Below are positions 45,014 to 54,339 of a DNA stretch of 64,000 nt, in pieces. The notes beneath the pieces are model-generated. The model ran no database searches and had not been told where the DNA came from. It saw only the letters and a program-made list of their open reading frames with translations. A program made the translations under genes and the position numbers. The first letter of the stretch is position 1. Every line of letters starts with the position of its first letter. The stretch comes from Levilinea saccharolytica (GTDB taxonomy: Bacteria; Chloroflexota; Anaerolineae; Anaerolineales; Anaerolineaceae): assembly GCF_001306035.1 (NCBI RefSeq), contig NZ_LGCM01000060.1, forward strand, positions 124,001 to 188,000, written 5' to 3'.

Positions 45014-45846
45014 CCTCCCAAACGAAAGGGTTTCGAAAAATAAACTGGAGTAAGGTGGGCTCGTATGCCATCTTGATTTTGCTTGCGGTACTCTACGTGG
45101 GGCCGCTCTTCATGCTGGTCAATACCTCGCTAAAAACCATGCCGTCGTTCATGAAAGATGCCACCAGTTTGACGACATCTCTTAATTTTGAAAATTTCAG
45201 CGAAGCCTGGACCAAGGCCAACTTTCCCAAGTATCTGCTGAATTCCGTTCTCTACACAGTCGCAGCGACAACCATCTACATCATCACGGCTGTTTTTGTG
45301 GCTTTCCCCATTGCGCGCAAGTACATCAAGTTCTCTGGAGCGGTTTTGACCCTGTTTGTCATTGCCCTCTTTTTGCCGCCTGCGCTCATCCCGCAGTTCC
45401 AGCTCATCCTTAATTTGGGCTTATATAACAACCCCATTGGATACATCATGCTTTTCATTGTCAATCCAATTGGAATTGTGATTTTGGTTAACTACATCAA
45501 AACTGTTCCCAAAGAGTTGGATGAAGCGGCTGCCTTGGATGGCTGTGGCTACTTCCGTTTTGTCTGGTCGATTGTGCTTCCATTGATCCGTCCGGCCATC
45601 GCCACCGTTGTGGTGATGCATTCCATCGGGATTTGGAACGAGATCATTGCCCCGACCATTTACCTGACCAATAAAGATTATTATCCCATCACACGCGGGT
45701 TAATCGTCTTTCAGGGTGTGTACGGCAGCAACTGGCCCACTTTAGCCGCCGCCGTTCTTCTGCTGACCCTGCCCATGCTGGTTTTGTTCCTCGTTCTGCA
45801 GCGCTACATTGTCTCGGGGCTGACAGCCGGTGCGGTCAAGGGTTAG
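45010..45846 (+). CDS. Sugar ABC importer permease (MalG/UgpE type)
   Basis: I place the start at the ATG at 45010 inside the ATGA overlap with the preceding permease gene; the longer frame from 44791 is an overlap artefact. The 278-residue protein has six helices and the EAA loop ELDEAAALDGCGYFRFVWSI, and opens YAILILLAVLYVGPLFMLVN. It is the second half of the sugar pore. The tight overlap indicates a 1:1 complex with the upstream permease. It is followed by the GH16 lipoprotein gene after 21 bp. Confidence 0.93.
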   Translation: MTSQTKGFRKINWSKVGSYAILILLAVLYVGPLFMLVNTSLKTMPSFMKDATSLTTSLNFENFSEAWTKANFPKYLLNSVLYTVAATTIYIITAVFVAFPIARKYIKFSGAVLTLFVIALFLPPALIPQFQLILNLGLYNNPIGYIMLFIVNPIGIVILVNYIKTVPKELDEAAALDGCGYFRFVWSIVLPLIRPAIATVVVMHSIGIWNEIIAPTIYLTNKDYYPITRGLIVFQGVYGSNWPTLAAAVLLLTLPMLVLFLVLQRYIVSGLTAGAVKG

Positions 45847-45867
45847 ACTTTTTTCCAGGAAATTTGC

Positions 45868-46716
45868 ATGAAACGCATTTCCGTCTTCACATTAGCCCTC
45901 ATCTGCATCAGCCTGGTTGTGAGCACTTCTGGCTGTGCGCAGGCTTTGCTTGCACCCACCCCTACCCCGGCTCCAACGGCCACGCCCATCCCCCCGCTGG
46001 AGGGGTGGACCCTCGTCTGGCACGATGAGTTTGACGATGCGCAAATTAACCGTCAAAACTGGACTTTTGACCTGGGCGGAAACGGTTGGGGCAACGGAGA
46101 AATGCAATACTATACCGACCGGCCCGATAATGCCCGGGTCGAAAACGGCCTTTTGGTGATTGAAGCCCGTCAGGAAAAATATGAAGGCTCTTATTACACC
46201 TCGGCCCGCTTAAAAAGCCAGGGACTGCAGGAGTTTCAATACGGACGGCTGGAGGCCCGCCTGAAAGTGCCGGAGGGAAAAGGATTTTGGCCGGCGTTCT
46301 GGATGCTTGGCTCCAACTTTCCTCAAGCGGGTTGGCCCGATTGCGGTGAAATTGACATTATGGAATATGTCGGCAAAGATCCAGACTTGATTATGGGCAC
46401 GCTGCACGGCCCAGGGTATTCGGGCGCTCTGGGCCTTAGCAAGTGGAATCGTCAGACGTATAACATTGCCGATGACTTCCATACTTATGCGATCGAATGG
46501 GACAAGGATCAGATTACCTGGTTTTATGACGGCAGCGCATTTCACACGGTAACCCGCGAGGATGTGGGCGACCGCCCGTGGGCATTTGATCAGCCGTTTT
46601 TCTTCATCCTGAACCTGGCGGTTGGCGGCACATTGGGCGGTATGGTCAGCCCACAGACCGTATTTCCGTCTCAATATCTGGTAGATTATGTTCGCGTTTA
46701 TGAAAAGCTGCCCTGA
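45868..46716 (+). CDS. Secreted GH16 endo-beta-glucanase lipoprotein (laminarinase-like)
   Basis: This 282-residue enzyme has a lipoprotein signal ending SLVVSTSGC, a Pro/Thr linker (PTPTPAPTATPIPP) and a GH16 domain. The active-site strand reads GEIDIMEYVG, with nucleophile Glu161, Asp163 and acid/base Glu166, in the E-I-D-I-M-E form typical of beta-1,3-glucanases with the extra methionine bulge. LARLKVPEGKGFWPAFWMLG-like residues (RLEARLKVPEGKGFWPAFWM) and the carboxy-terminal VDYVRVYEK also fit. It should cleave beta-1,3 or mixed-linked glucan at the cell surface and feed the importer encoded upstream. Confidence 0.93.
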   Translation: MKRISVFTLALICISLVVSTSGCAQALLAPTPTPAPTATPIPPLEGWTLVWHDEFDDAQINRQNWTFDLGGNGWGNGEMQYYTDRPDNARVENGLLVIEARQEKYEGSYYTSARLKSQGLQEFQYGRLEARLKVPEGKGFWPAFWMLGSNFPQAGWPDCGEIDIMEYVGKDPDLIMGTLHGPGYSGALGLSKWNRQTYNIADDFHTYAIEWDKDQITWFYDGSAFHTVTREDVGDRPWAFDQPFFFILNLAVGGTLGGMVSPQTVFPSQYLVDYVRVYEKLP

Positions 46717-47503
46717 AACGATCTTCTTTGACGATTTCACTGCGCCGTATCTCAATCGAGATCGTTGGAATATCGAAATTTCAGGGAATATCCACAACCA
46801 GGAGCAGCAAGCCTATGTGGATTCAATCGAAACGGTATATGTTTCGCAAAATGAGGTGGATTGTGAAGGCGCTCTGGTGATCCAGGCGCGCTGCCAACCA
46901 GGCTTCTGTACACAGCAAGGCGACGTATTCGACTTTATCTCTGGGCGGATTCATACTCGCGGGAAGGTTGCTTTCCGGTATGGGTGTGTTTCCGCCCGGT
47001 TGAAGATGCCAGCCATTGAAGGGCTGTGGCCTGCCTTTTGGGCGCTGGGCACTTCGCGCGCATGGCCTGCCTGCGGTGAAATTGACATCATGGAGACGGT
47101 CGGTGAACCCGACTGGATCAGTGCGGCTGTACATGGAACGAATTTTTCTGGGGAAGCCGCTCTGGTAAATAAGAAGTATTTCTGCCCGCCCCACAATATC
47201 GCTGAATGGCATGTGTATGCCGTCGAGTGTTCACCTACCGGCCTGTCCTTCTTTGTGGATGAAGAACTGATCTATCGAATTACCCGCCCAATGGTAGATT
47301 TTTTTGGTCCTTGGGCCTTTGATGTGGATAAATTTATCATTCTCAACCTTGCGCTGGGCGGCACGTATCCGTTTAAAACCAACGGGGTACTCCAACCCTA
47401 TTACGGCCTTCCTGCTCATTCTGTGCAGGCAATTCAGGCCAATAAGGCTCGCTATGTGGTAGATTGGGTTAAAATAACCACGCTGAAGCGCGATGGAGAA
47501 TAA
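46688..47503 (+). CDS. GH16 family glycoside hydrolase without signal peptide
   Basis: The 271-residue product is a second GH16 domain, with FFDDFTAPYLNRDRWNIEIS at the start and the active-site strand GEIDIMETVG (Glu131, Asp133, Glu136). It is diverged from its neighbour and carries no signal or lipobox, so it is probably cytosolic, where it could trim imported oligosaccharides. The frame overlaps the preceding gene by 29 bp; an ATG at 46700 is an alternative start. There is no ribosome binding site, which suggests translational coupling. Export by another route cannot be excluded. Confidence 0.88.
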   Translation: MFAFMKSCPETIFFDDFTAPYLNRDRWNIEISGNIHNQEQQAYVDSIETVYVSQNEVDCEGALVIQARCQPGFCTQQGDVFDFISGRIHTRGKVAFRYGCVSARLKMPAIEGLWPAFWALGTSRAWPACGEIDIMETVGEPDWISAAVHGTNFSGEAALVNKKYFCPPHNIAEWHVYAVECSPTGLSFFVDEELIYRITRPMVDFFGPWAFDVDKFIILNLALGGTYPFKTNGVLQPYYGLPAHSVQAIQANKARYVVDWVKITTLKRDGE

Positions 47504-47508
47504 ATCAC

Positions 47509-50500
47509 ATGCCCTCAAAATACGCACCGACTTATCTTGGCGAAAGCTTGCTTACCCCCCCACCCGTTGAACCCACCGGGGGCTACGTTAACGTCCTTGG
47601 CGAACCATTTTACAGAATCCAGCATTACGATGCCATGCCGCCCTTCTTCATGAGCATCGTCAGCGGTGCGGATCATTGGCTGTTCATTGCTTCAACCGGC
47701 GGGCTGAGCGCTGGGCGGGTGAATGCTGAGCATGCGTTGTTCCCCTATTACACCGAGGATAAGCTCACCGAGAACAGCGAAACCACGGGGGTGAAAACCA
47801 TCTTACGGGTGACGCGCGGTGGCCAAACCTGGCTTTGGGAGCCGTTTTCCATTCGGCAGCACGGACAATATCAAGTTGAACGCAATCTCTACAAGAATAT
47901 CCCCGGAACTGCTCTGATCTTCGAAGAAATCAATCATTCTCTGGAGCTGGTGCTGCGCTATGCCTGGCGTACCAGCGACCGCTTTGGTTTTATTCGCACC
48001 GTCTGGCTGCGGAATATCAGTCCCTTAAAAACCCCCTGTGATGTCGAATTGCTGGACGGCTTCCAAAATATTCTCCCGGCAAACATCAGCTCGGCCACCC
48101 AAAACATCTTCAGCTGCCTGCTGGATGCTTACAAGCGCAGCGAGCTGGACGAAGAAACCCACCTGGGGTTGTATGCGTTGAACTCTCGCCTGACAGACCT
48201 GGCGGAACCCAGCGAATCCTTGGCCGCCAATGCGGTGTTCCAGGTCGGTCTAAAACCCCTGCATGTGCTGCTTTCTTCCAAACAGTTAGATCATTTCCGT
48301 TTCGGGGGAAGCCTGGAAACCGAGACGGAAGTTCGAGGTGTGCGCGGCGCATACTTCGTTCACGCTAAGCTGCATTTGGAAGCCGCCCAAGAGGTCAGCT
48401 GGTACCTGGCAGGGGATGTTCACCAGGATCACGCCGCTTTGGCGCGGCTGCGAGATTTTCTGAAGACATCCCCGGAGGCCCAGCAGCAGGCCATTGAGCA
48501 GGATATTGACTTCAGCATGTTTAACTTGCAAAAAATTGTGGCGAACGCTGACGGTATTCAGGTTTCTGATAAACTGCTTGCCAGCACCCACCATTTTGCC
48601 AATGTGCTGTTTAACGTCATGCGCGGCGGCATTTTCGCCCAATCCTACTGGATCGAAAAATCTGACCTGCTGGAATATGTTGCCGTCCACCAGCACAGCC
48701 TGCCAGCGGATCACGCTGAGTTCTTTGAAAGCCTGCCCAAGCGCTTCACCCTCGCGGAGCTGCGCGCCCGCGCCGCTGAATTGGACGCCCCCAACCTGCG
48801 CCGCTTGCTGAACACCTATTTACCCCTCACCTTCAGCCGCCGGCACGGCGACCCCAGCCGCCCGTGGAACCGGTTTTCCATCAACCTCAAAAAAGCTGAC
48901 GGCTCTCAGCGCCTGGATTATGAGGGCAACTGGCGCGATATTTTTCAAAATTGGGAAGCGCTGGTCTATTCCTACCCACAATTTGTTGAATCTACATTGG
49001 ATACTTTCTTATGCGCCACCACCGCGGACGGCTATAACCCCTACCGCATCAGCCGCGCCGGGTTAGATTGGGAAGTCCCCGAAGAGGGCAATCCCTGGGC
49101 CAATATTGGCTACTGGAGCGATCATCAAATTATCTACCTGCAAAAATTGATGGAAGCCAGCGACCATTTTCACCCCGGAGCGCTGCGCCAGCGGTTGAAC
49201 TTGCCCGTGCTGAGTTATGCGAATGTTCCTTACCGCATTAAGCCCTACGAAGAATTGCAGAAAGACCCTTACAACACCATTTCCTTTGACCACGCCCTGC
49301 ACGAACGCATTGAGAAGCTGACCCATCAGCACGGCAGCGATGCGCGTCTGCTGACCGCCCCGGACGGCAGCGTGATGCATGCTTCGCTCACCGAAAAGCT
49401 GCTCACGCTCGTGCTGGCCAAGCTGGTCAACTTCGTCCCCGAAGGCGGGATATGGATGAACACCCAACGGCCGGAATGGAACGATGCCAACAACGCCCTG
49501 GTGGGGTACGGCCTTTCGGTGGTCACTCTGGGCTACCTGCGGCGTTTCCTGGCCTTTTTCCGTCGCCTGATGGCAGAAGAAAAGGGCGAATTTGCCCTGC
49601 ACCGTGAAGTGGCGGATTTGCTCCAGTCCATCGCCGAGGTTCTTGAGGCCTTCAGCCCCGCCTTGGGCGGCGAATTCACCCCGGAGCAGCGCCGTGGGAT
49701 GATGGACGCGCTGGGCCAGGCGGGCAGCAGCTACCGGCTGCACATCTACGATCACGGCCTGAGCGGAGAGCTGCGCCAGGTGCCGGCGGGCGAAATAAAC
49801 GCCTTTCTGGCCGCCGCGCAAGACTACGTGGAACACAGCCTGCGCGCCAACCGGCGCACAGATGCGCTCTATCATTCTTATAATTTGCTGCGCCTCGAGC
49901 CGGGCTGCGCCCACGTGGACCGCCTGTATGAGATGTTGGAAGGGCAGGTTTCCATCCTATCTTCTGGCCTGCTGAACGGCGAGGAATCCCTGGCGCTTTT
50001 GGAAAGTCTGCGCCGCAGCGCGCTTTACCGCGCGGACCAGCACACCTACATCCTCTATCCCGATCGGGTTCTGCCCGCTTTCCTCAAAAAGAACACGCTG
50101 CTGCCCGAACAGCTCAGCCATTTACAGCTGCCGGCCCGATTGATCGAAGCTCAGGACACCCGCCTCTTTACCCAGGATCATCACGGCCTGTATCACTTTG
50201 GCAGCGGCCTGCGCAACCTTAAGGACGTCCGCACAGCGTTGGAGGCCCTCAAACGCCAGCCCGAATTTGCGGCGCTGGTGGATGCGGAGAGCGGCGCGGT
50301 GGAGCACGTATTTGAATCCACCTTCCGCCACGCCGAATTTACCGGGCGCTCCGGCACCTTCTTCGCTTATGAGGGTCTGGGGAGCATTTACTGGCACATG
50401 GTGTCGAAACTGCTTCTAGCCGTACAGGAAACCTGCCTGCGCTTTAGAGATGAACCAGAAGCGGAAAAGCTGTGCGCCTTCTACCGTGAGGTGCGCGCCG

Positions 50501-50976
50501 GGCTGGGCTATCAGAAATCGCCCGCCGAATACGGCGCCTTCCCCTCGGATCCCTATTCGCACACCCCCAAAGGGCGCGGCGCGCGCCAGCCGGGGATGAC
50601 CGGCATGGTCAAAGAGGAAATCCTCACCCGCCAGTTGGAAGTGGGTGTGCGCTTTGAAGAAGGCCGCCTGGTCTTTGATCCCTTCCTGCTGGACCCCGCG
50701 GAACTGCTCTCTTCGCCCCGCGCCTTTAACTATATGGATGTTTTCGGTGAACAGCAGACCCTGCACCTGCCGGCCGGCACGCTGACCGCTTTTGTCTGTC
50801 AGACCCCCGTAACGGTTCAATTTGGCCGCCGCGATGAAATCGAAATTCACTTTGCGGACGAAACCTCGCGCAAGCTCACCGGCCTGCGGCTAGATGCCGA
50901 GGCCAGCCAGCACATTTTCTGGCGCGACGGCCAAATCAGCCGCCTGGTGGTCACCTTTGCCCGCCCGGAGAAATGA
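47509..50976 (+). CDS. GH94-related large glycan phosphorylase-like enzyme
   Basis: This 1155-residue protein resembles the cellobiose-phosphorylase clan. The N-terminal beta-sandwich reads FIASTGGLSAGRVNAEHALF, and the (alpha/alpha)6 barrel contains RPEWNDANNALVGYG, where Asp659 sits at the position of the catalytic acid of GH94. It is larger than ordinary GH94 enzymes (about 800 residues) and closer in size to the GH149 and GH161 beta-1,3-glucan phosphorylases. With two GH16 genes and a sugar importer beside it, phosphorolysis of beta-1,3-gluco-oligosaccharides is the best guess. There is no signal peptide. The exact family is not settled. Confidence 0.8.
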   Translation: MPSKYAPTYLGESLLTPPPVEPTGGYVNVLGEPFYRIQHYDAMPPFFMSIVSGADHWLFIASTGGLSAGRVNAEHALFPYYTEDKLTENSETTGVKTILRVTRGGQTWLWEPFSIRQHGQYQVERNLYKNIPGTALIFEEINHSLELVLRYAWRTSDRFGFIRTVWLRNISPLKTPCDVELLDGFQNILPANISSATQNIFSCLLDAYKRSELDEETHLGLYALNSRLTDLAEPSESLAANAVFQVGLKPLHVLLSSKQLDHFRFGGSLETETEVRGVRGAYFVHAKLHLEAAQEVSWYLAGDVHQDHAALARLRDFLKTSPEAQQQAIEQDIDFSMFNLQKIVANADGIQVSDKLLASTHHFANVLFNVMRGGIFAQSYWIEKSDLLEYVAVHQHSLPADHAEFFESLPKRFTLAELRARAAELDAPNLRRLLNTYLPLTFSRRHGDPSRPWNRFSINLKKADGSQRLDYEGNWRDIFQNWEALVYSYPQFVESTLDTFLCATTADGYNPYRISRAGLDWEVPEEGNPWANIGYWSDHQIIYLQKLMEASDHFHPGALRQRLNLPVLSYANVPYRIKPYEELQKDPYNTISFDHALHERIEKLTHQHGSDARLLTAPDGSVMHASLTEKLLTLVLAKLVNFVPEGGIWMNTQRPEWNDANNALVGYGLSVVTLGYLRRFLAFFRRLMAEEKGEFALHREVADLLQSIAEVLEAFSPALGGEFTPEQRRGMMDALGQAGSSYRLHIYDHGLSGELRQVPAGEINAFLAAAQDYVEHSLRANRRTDALYHSYNLLRLEPGCAHVDRLYEMLEGQVSILSSGLLNGEESLALLESLRRSALYRADQHTYILYPDRVLPAFLKKNTLLPEQLSHLQLPARLIEAQDTRLFTQDHHGLYHFGSGLRNLKDVRTALEALKRQPEFAALVDAESGAVEHVFESTFRHAEFTGRSGTFFAYEGLGSIYWHMVSKLLLAVQETCLRFRDEPEAEKLCAFYREVRAGLGYQKSPAEYGAFPSDPYSHTPKGRGARQPGMTGMVKEEILTRQLEVGVRFEEGRLVFDPFLLDPAELLSSPRAFNYMDVFGEQQTLHLPAGTLTAFVCQTPVTVQFGRRDEIEIHFADETSRKLTGLRLDAEASQHIFWRDGQISRLVVTFARPEK

Positions 50977-50994
50977 GGAAGCCGTAGAAAATCA

Positions 50995-51040
50995 AAAAGA
51001 ACCCGCCCTGGATCTGCAAAGGCCCAGGGCGGGTTCTTTT
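50995..51040. terminator. Bidirectional terminator between converging genes
   Basis: A 17-bp perfect stem (AAAAGAACCCGCCCTGG / CCAGGGCGGGTTCTTTT) with A-rich and T-rich flanks lies between the phosphorylase-like gene (plus) and the P450 gene (minus), so it can end both. Confidence 0.88.
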
Positions 51041-51133
51041 GAGGCTGGCAAAACCCGGCCGGCTGCTCTGCGCGTGAATTCTAGGGTAACACTCGCGGCT
51101 CTGCGGGACGGTGGGTATTTGGAAAATTTGGGT

Positions 51134-52462
51134 TCAGACGGCCGCTTTCCGATAGTACGTCACCCAGGCCGGGGAAGGGTGGTTGGCGCCGTTGCCGTAG
51201 ACAATGTGAACCTCGGGGCTGCGCAGTTTCAGCTCGAACTGCTGGAAAAGCAGCGCGGTGATCACCGCCATCTCGTTCTTGGCAAAATTCATGCCGGTGC
51301 ACTTGTGCACGCCGCCGCCAAAGCCCACAATCGAAAATGGATTCTTTCCTTCGCCGCGCTCGGGCGACCAGCGCAGCGGATCGAAGCGCTGCGGGTCGGT
51401 GAAGACATCGGGCAGGAAATGCGAGTTGGCCGCGTTGACGATCACCCGCCAGCCGCGCGGCAACTGGTAGCTGCCCATGCTCAGCGGCTCTTCCACCGTG
51501 CGCATCTGCAAATCAGCCGAAGGACGGATGCGAGTGGTCTCGTCGATCGCCCAGGAAATATAGACCAGCTGGTTGATTTTCTCCTGATCCAGCGCCTCAC
51601 CCGCCTTCAGCGCGGCATCAAGCTCCGCCTGAACCCGGCTCAAAGTTTCGGGGTGCTGCAGCAGCAAAGTGACCAGCCAGGCAGCCTGCCCGGCGGTGGT
51701 TTCGTGCCCGGCGAAGAGCAGCCCGGTGAAGATGCTGACGATGGTCGAGTCGTCCATGAAGCTGCCGTCCTTGAGAGGCGTCTGCAGCAGAGTGGTGATC
51801 AGGTCATCGTAGCGCTCGGGGTGTTGGCGGCGCGCATCAATCAACCCCTGGAAAACTTTACGGATGGCGGCTTTCGCCCGGTCGCGGCGCTTGAACTTGG
51901 GCAGCGGCCAGTGCGGCGGCAGGAGCGGATCCAGGGAGCGGCTGATATCGCCGTACAGCGCCCAGAACTCAGCGCCTAACTCACGCTCGTAATCGGGGCC
52001 AATCAAAGCCCGCCCGGCCACAAACTGCGTCAGGCGCAGCATCTCGGCGGTCACGTCCATTTCACCGCTTTGGCCCAGGCCGTCCAGCCAGCGCTGCACT
52101 TCGATGTTCATCGCCTGAACGTATTGGGTCATGCGTTCGCGCCGGAAGACTTCCTGCAGCACCGGGCGCTGGTTGTAGTAGGTCTCTTTATTGGCCGTAA
52201 ACAGCACCTCACCAATCGAGGCCTTGAGAAAGGTGTAAGCCTCCTGCATGTTAAGGCTGCGGTCGGTCTGCGTATAAACGATCTTATTGTATTCAGCTCC
52301 GCTGACCACGGCGGCGTACTGCGGGCCAAGTTTGATGCTGAAAATGTCACCGTGTTCGGCATGTCCGCGCCGGAACAGATCCTCGCGGCTGCGCATCATT
52401 TCCAGGGCGTGGCCCAGAACGGGTAAACCGCCGGATACCAGCGGGGGGGTGGTTGGGTTCAT
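51134..52462 (-). CDS. Cytochrome P450
   Basis: The 442-residue haem monooxygenase has the I-helix oxygen-binding GLLFAGHETTAGQAAW, the K-helix ETTR (ExxR), the PERF-like TDPQRFDPLRW and the haem-binding FGGGVHKCTGMNFAKNE with Cys388. The haem loop and helix resemble the CYP51/CYP120-like group. No membrane anchor is seen. A ferredoxin or reductase gene is not in the window. The ATG follows AAGGAG by six bases and overlaps the stop of an upstream FAD-protein remnant (ATGA), hinting that both once formed an oxidative pathway. The substrate is unknown. Confidence 0.95.
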   Translation of the reverse strand: MNPTTPPLVSGGLPVLGHALEMMRSREDLFRRGHAEHGDIFSIKLGPQYAAVVSGAEYNKIVYTQTDRSLNMQEAYTFLKASIGEVLFTANKETYYNQRPVLQEVFRRERMTQYVQAMNIEVQRWLDGLGQSGEMDVTAEMLRLTQFVAGRALIGPDYERELGAEFWALYGDISRSLDPLLPPHWPLPKFKRRDRAKAAIRKVFQGLIDARRQHPERYDDLITTLLQTPLKDGSFMDDSTIVSIFTGLLFAGHETTAGQAAWLVTLLLQHPETLSRVQAELDAALKAGEALDQEKINQLVYISWAIDETTRIRPSADLQMRTVEEPLSMGSYQLPRGWRVIVNAANSHFLPDVFTDPQRFDPLRWSPERGEGKNPFSIVGFGGGVHKCTGMNFAKNEMAVITALLFQQFELKLRSPEVHIVYGNGANHPSPAWVTYYRKAAV

Positions 52463-52977
52463 ATCAAGCTCCTTATATTACCCATTATAGTCAGATCAAG
52501 TGCAGCTTCAAAGCTTCTAGTAATATGTTTGATTACGTCAGCTGCTGCCCAACCTGAGAGAGCAGCACCCTCAACGCGCCGTCCGCCAAAGGCGTCTCCG
52601 GCGAGAATCAATGGTGAAAATCGGCTCAGGATCATGCAGGGGCTCTCATGGATACGAATAGGTTGAAGGGAACGCCAGCCGTGAACCTTTAACCCAATCC
52701 CATCGGATCCCAGCCACGGCGCCGCGTCTAGAAGCAATTCAAGGCCGCTTTCTTTGATCGGCACAGCCACGCTGCGCAGCTGATTTGATCTTCGGGTTGG
52801 CTGACCGCCGCTTCTACCTGAAATGACTGATCATCCCAATCAGCCGCTGCACCCAATGCAAGTGTACCTGGGGGTAATTGCTTTTCTTTTAAGGAGAAAA
52901 AATACCGCTTCGCTTCCTGGATCGGCAAAACCGGCTCAATCAGGCCGCCTACCGCTACCGTGCCTGCCTGGACTTAA
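52459..52977 (-). pseudogene. Frameshifted FAD/NAD(P)-dependent oxidoreductase remnant
   Basis: Two minus-strand frames together encode the C-terminal half of a renalase-like or amine-oxidase-like FAD protein: first GTVAVGGLIEPVLPIQEAKR through to VSQPEDQI, then after a shift near 52.77 kb PIKESGLELLLDAAPWLGSD and LILAGDAFGGRRVEGAALSG with its family-typical GDAFGG. The N-terminal Rossmann GxGxxG region is missing and a stop codon directly precedes the fragment. It is therefore a 5'-truncated, frameshifted gene. The downstream end overlaps the P450 start. Confidence 0.75.
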
Positions 52978-53040
52978 AAAGTGAGAAAGTCATTCATGCG
53001 GTTCAGCCAAAATGCTTCGGCTTCGTTTCTGAGGCTGCCG

Positions 53041-53709
53041 CTATTTGCGGGTTTCAAACCCTGTTTCCGGCGCCCATTCGCAGGCCCCAGGGGCTTGATA
53101 CCAGCAGTCGCAGCAGGCATTGCCGTCCGCCAATGTCCCGCTGCGCCGAAAAGACTGATGGAAGTAATGGGAGAATAGATAATCCATGCGGCACACGTGG
53201 GGGAAGAGTTCACGGTAGCCAAAACGATCTGCAAGTTTCAGCATACCGCATTCATAGATATTGATGCCAAACGTATTTCGGTCGATGTCAATATACTCAA
53301 TACGCCAGTCAAAAGAATGCAGTTGGTTGGCCTTGCCAAGTTTCTCGGCAAGTTTGGCTTTATTCCGGAAGGTTCCCAGGTACATCGTTTTGCCAAACCA
53401 ACGCAGCAGCGGTTCAGGAAATCTGCTGACGAAATTCTCATTAATCTGCCAAATGAGATTCAGAGCATCTGGCTTTTCAACTCCCAGGTCTGTCAACGCC
53501 TGGTACCAGGCAAAGTAGCACGGGCCAAAAAGGTAGTTAAAGGCAAAAATACTGCTGCCGATGTTTGGAACCTGAGGCAGCATGTTTTCCAGATGGAATC
53601 TGGATCGGGCGGCGAATTGTTTGAAAAAATCGGCGCCGTAAGAAGCCTGGATGCCTTTTTTGGCAGTATGAGTCATAATTGTAAAAATGAAGCGAATTTT
53701 AAGAGCCAT
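53041..53709 (-). CDS. ATC-hydrolase family protein (L-2-amino-thiazoline-4-carboxylate hydrolase-like)
   Basis: The 222-residue protein shows the family pattern of ATC hydrolases: a helical N-terminus with YGADFFKQFAARSRFHLENM, then VCRMDYLFSHYFHQSFRRSG and GTLADGNACCDCWYQ, with the conserved C-x-x-D-Y and GTLA-GN--CDF-like endings. The named member opens the thiazoline ring of L-2-amino-thiazoline-4-carboxylate to give S-carbamoyl-cysteine. Most family members have unknown substrates. The ATG overlaps the TAA of the upstream methyltransferase gene (TAATG), so the two are coupled and controlled by the TetR gene. Confidence 0.8.
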   Translation of the reverse strand: MALKIRFIFTIMTHTAKKGIQASYGADFFKQFAARSRFHLENMLPQVPNIGSSIFAFNYLFGPCYFAWYQALTDLGVEKPDALNLIWQINENFVSRFPEPLLRWFGKTMYLGTFRNKAKLAEKLGKANQLHSFDWRIEYIDIDRNTFGINIYECGMLKLADRFGYRELFPHVCRMDYLFSHYFHQSFRRSGTLADGNACCDCWYQAPGACEWAPETGFETRK

Positions 53710-54317
53710 TATGGATTTCCTTCTTTGATTGCACTGCCTGAAAAATAGAACCCGGAGATCGGGAAACCATACTGCTGCTGTTGGAATGATTGAAGGGTCA
53801 AGCCGCTCTCGGCAATCAGCTTCAATACATCGCGGTTAACGTTGCAGCCGCAAGCCAAAAGGTTGTAAAGGGGGTTGAGCAGTTTTTGCAGCATGGCGAT
53901 GATCTGGCTTTGGCTTTTTCCGTGTTCCAAGAAGAAAAGCGTGCCCTGCGGCTTTAAAACCCTGGCGATTTCCTTGAGAGCGGCTCCAACATTTGGAATA
54001 CTGCACAGGGTAAACGTGCTGACGACGCTGTCAAAACTGGCGTCTGGAAAGTTCAGGTTTTCGGCCGACATGATTTGATAGCAGACGCGTATTTTGGGAG
54101 CGGCAGAAAATAGGCGCAGAGGAAGAACATCAACGGCGTTAATGGAACATACCTGGGCAGGGTAGCAATCCAAATTGAGCCCCGAGCCGAATCCAATTTC
54201 AAGAATTTCGCCATATACACCAGAAAGTGTCTTGCGGCGAAGGTGCTGTACCGCGCTGCTGCCCAGCCGCCGGTTCATAAGCGGTATAAAAATCTTATTG
54301 GCGTAAAAATTTGACAT
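53709..54317 (-). CDS. Class I SAM-dependent methyltransferase
   Basis: This methyltransferase of about 202 residues has motif I EILEIGFGSGLNLDCYP, motif II-like SFDSVVSTFTLCSIPN and motif III VLKPQGTLFFLEHGKS, as in Methyltransf_11/PMT2-like enzymes that act on small molecules or lipids. I use the ATG at 54317 (SNFYANKIFIPLMNRRLGSS); the frame extends to 54380 into the TetR 3' end. It sits between the TetR gene and the ATC-hydrolase-like gene, overlapping the latter in a TAATG junction. The acceptor is unknown. Confidence 0.85.
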   Translation of the reverse strand: MSNFYANKIFIPLMNRRLGSSAVQHLRRKTLSGVYGEILEIGFGSGLNLDCYPAQVCSINAVDVLPLRLFSAAPKIRVCYQIMSAENLNFPDASFDSVVSTFTLCSIPNVGAALKEIARVLKPQGTLFFLEHGKSQSQIIAMLQKLLNPLYNLLACGCNVNRDVLKLIAESGLTLQSFQQQQYGFPISGFYFSGSAIKEGNP

Positions 54318-54339
54318 CCTGTGAGTCCGAATTGAGAAA

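Noticed and set aside
49063-49914. Minus-strand open frame of 283 codons
   Set aside because: It is antisense to the phosphorylase-like gene and has no recognisable domain.
50894-51979. Plus-strand open frame of 361 codons
   Set aside because: It is opposite the P450 gene, crosses a strong terminator and has no motif.
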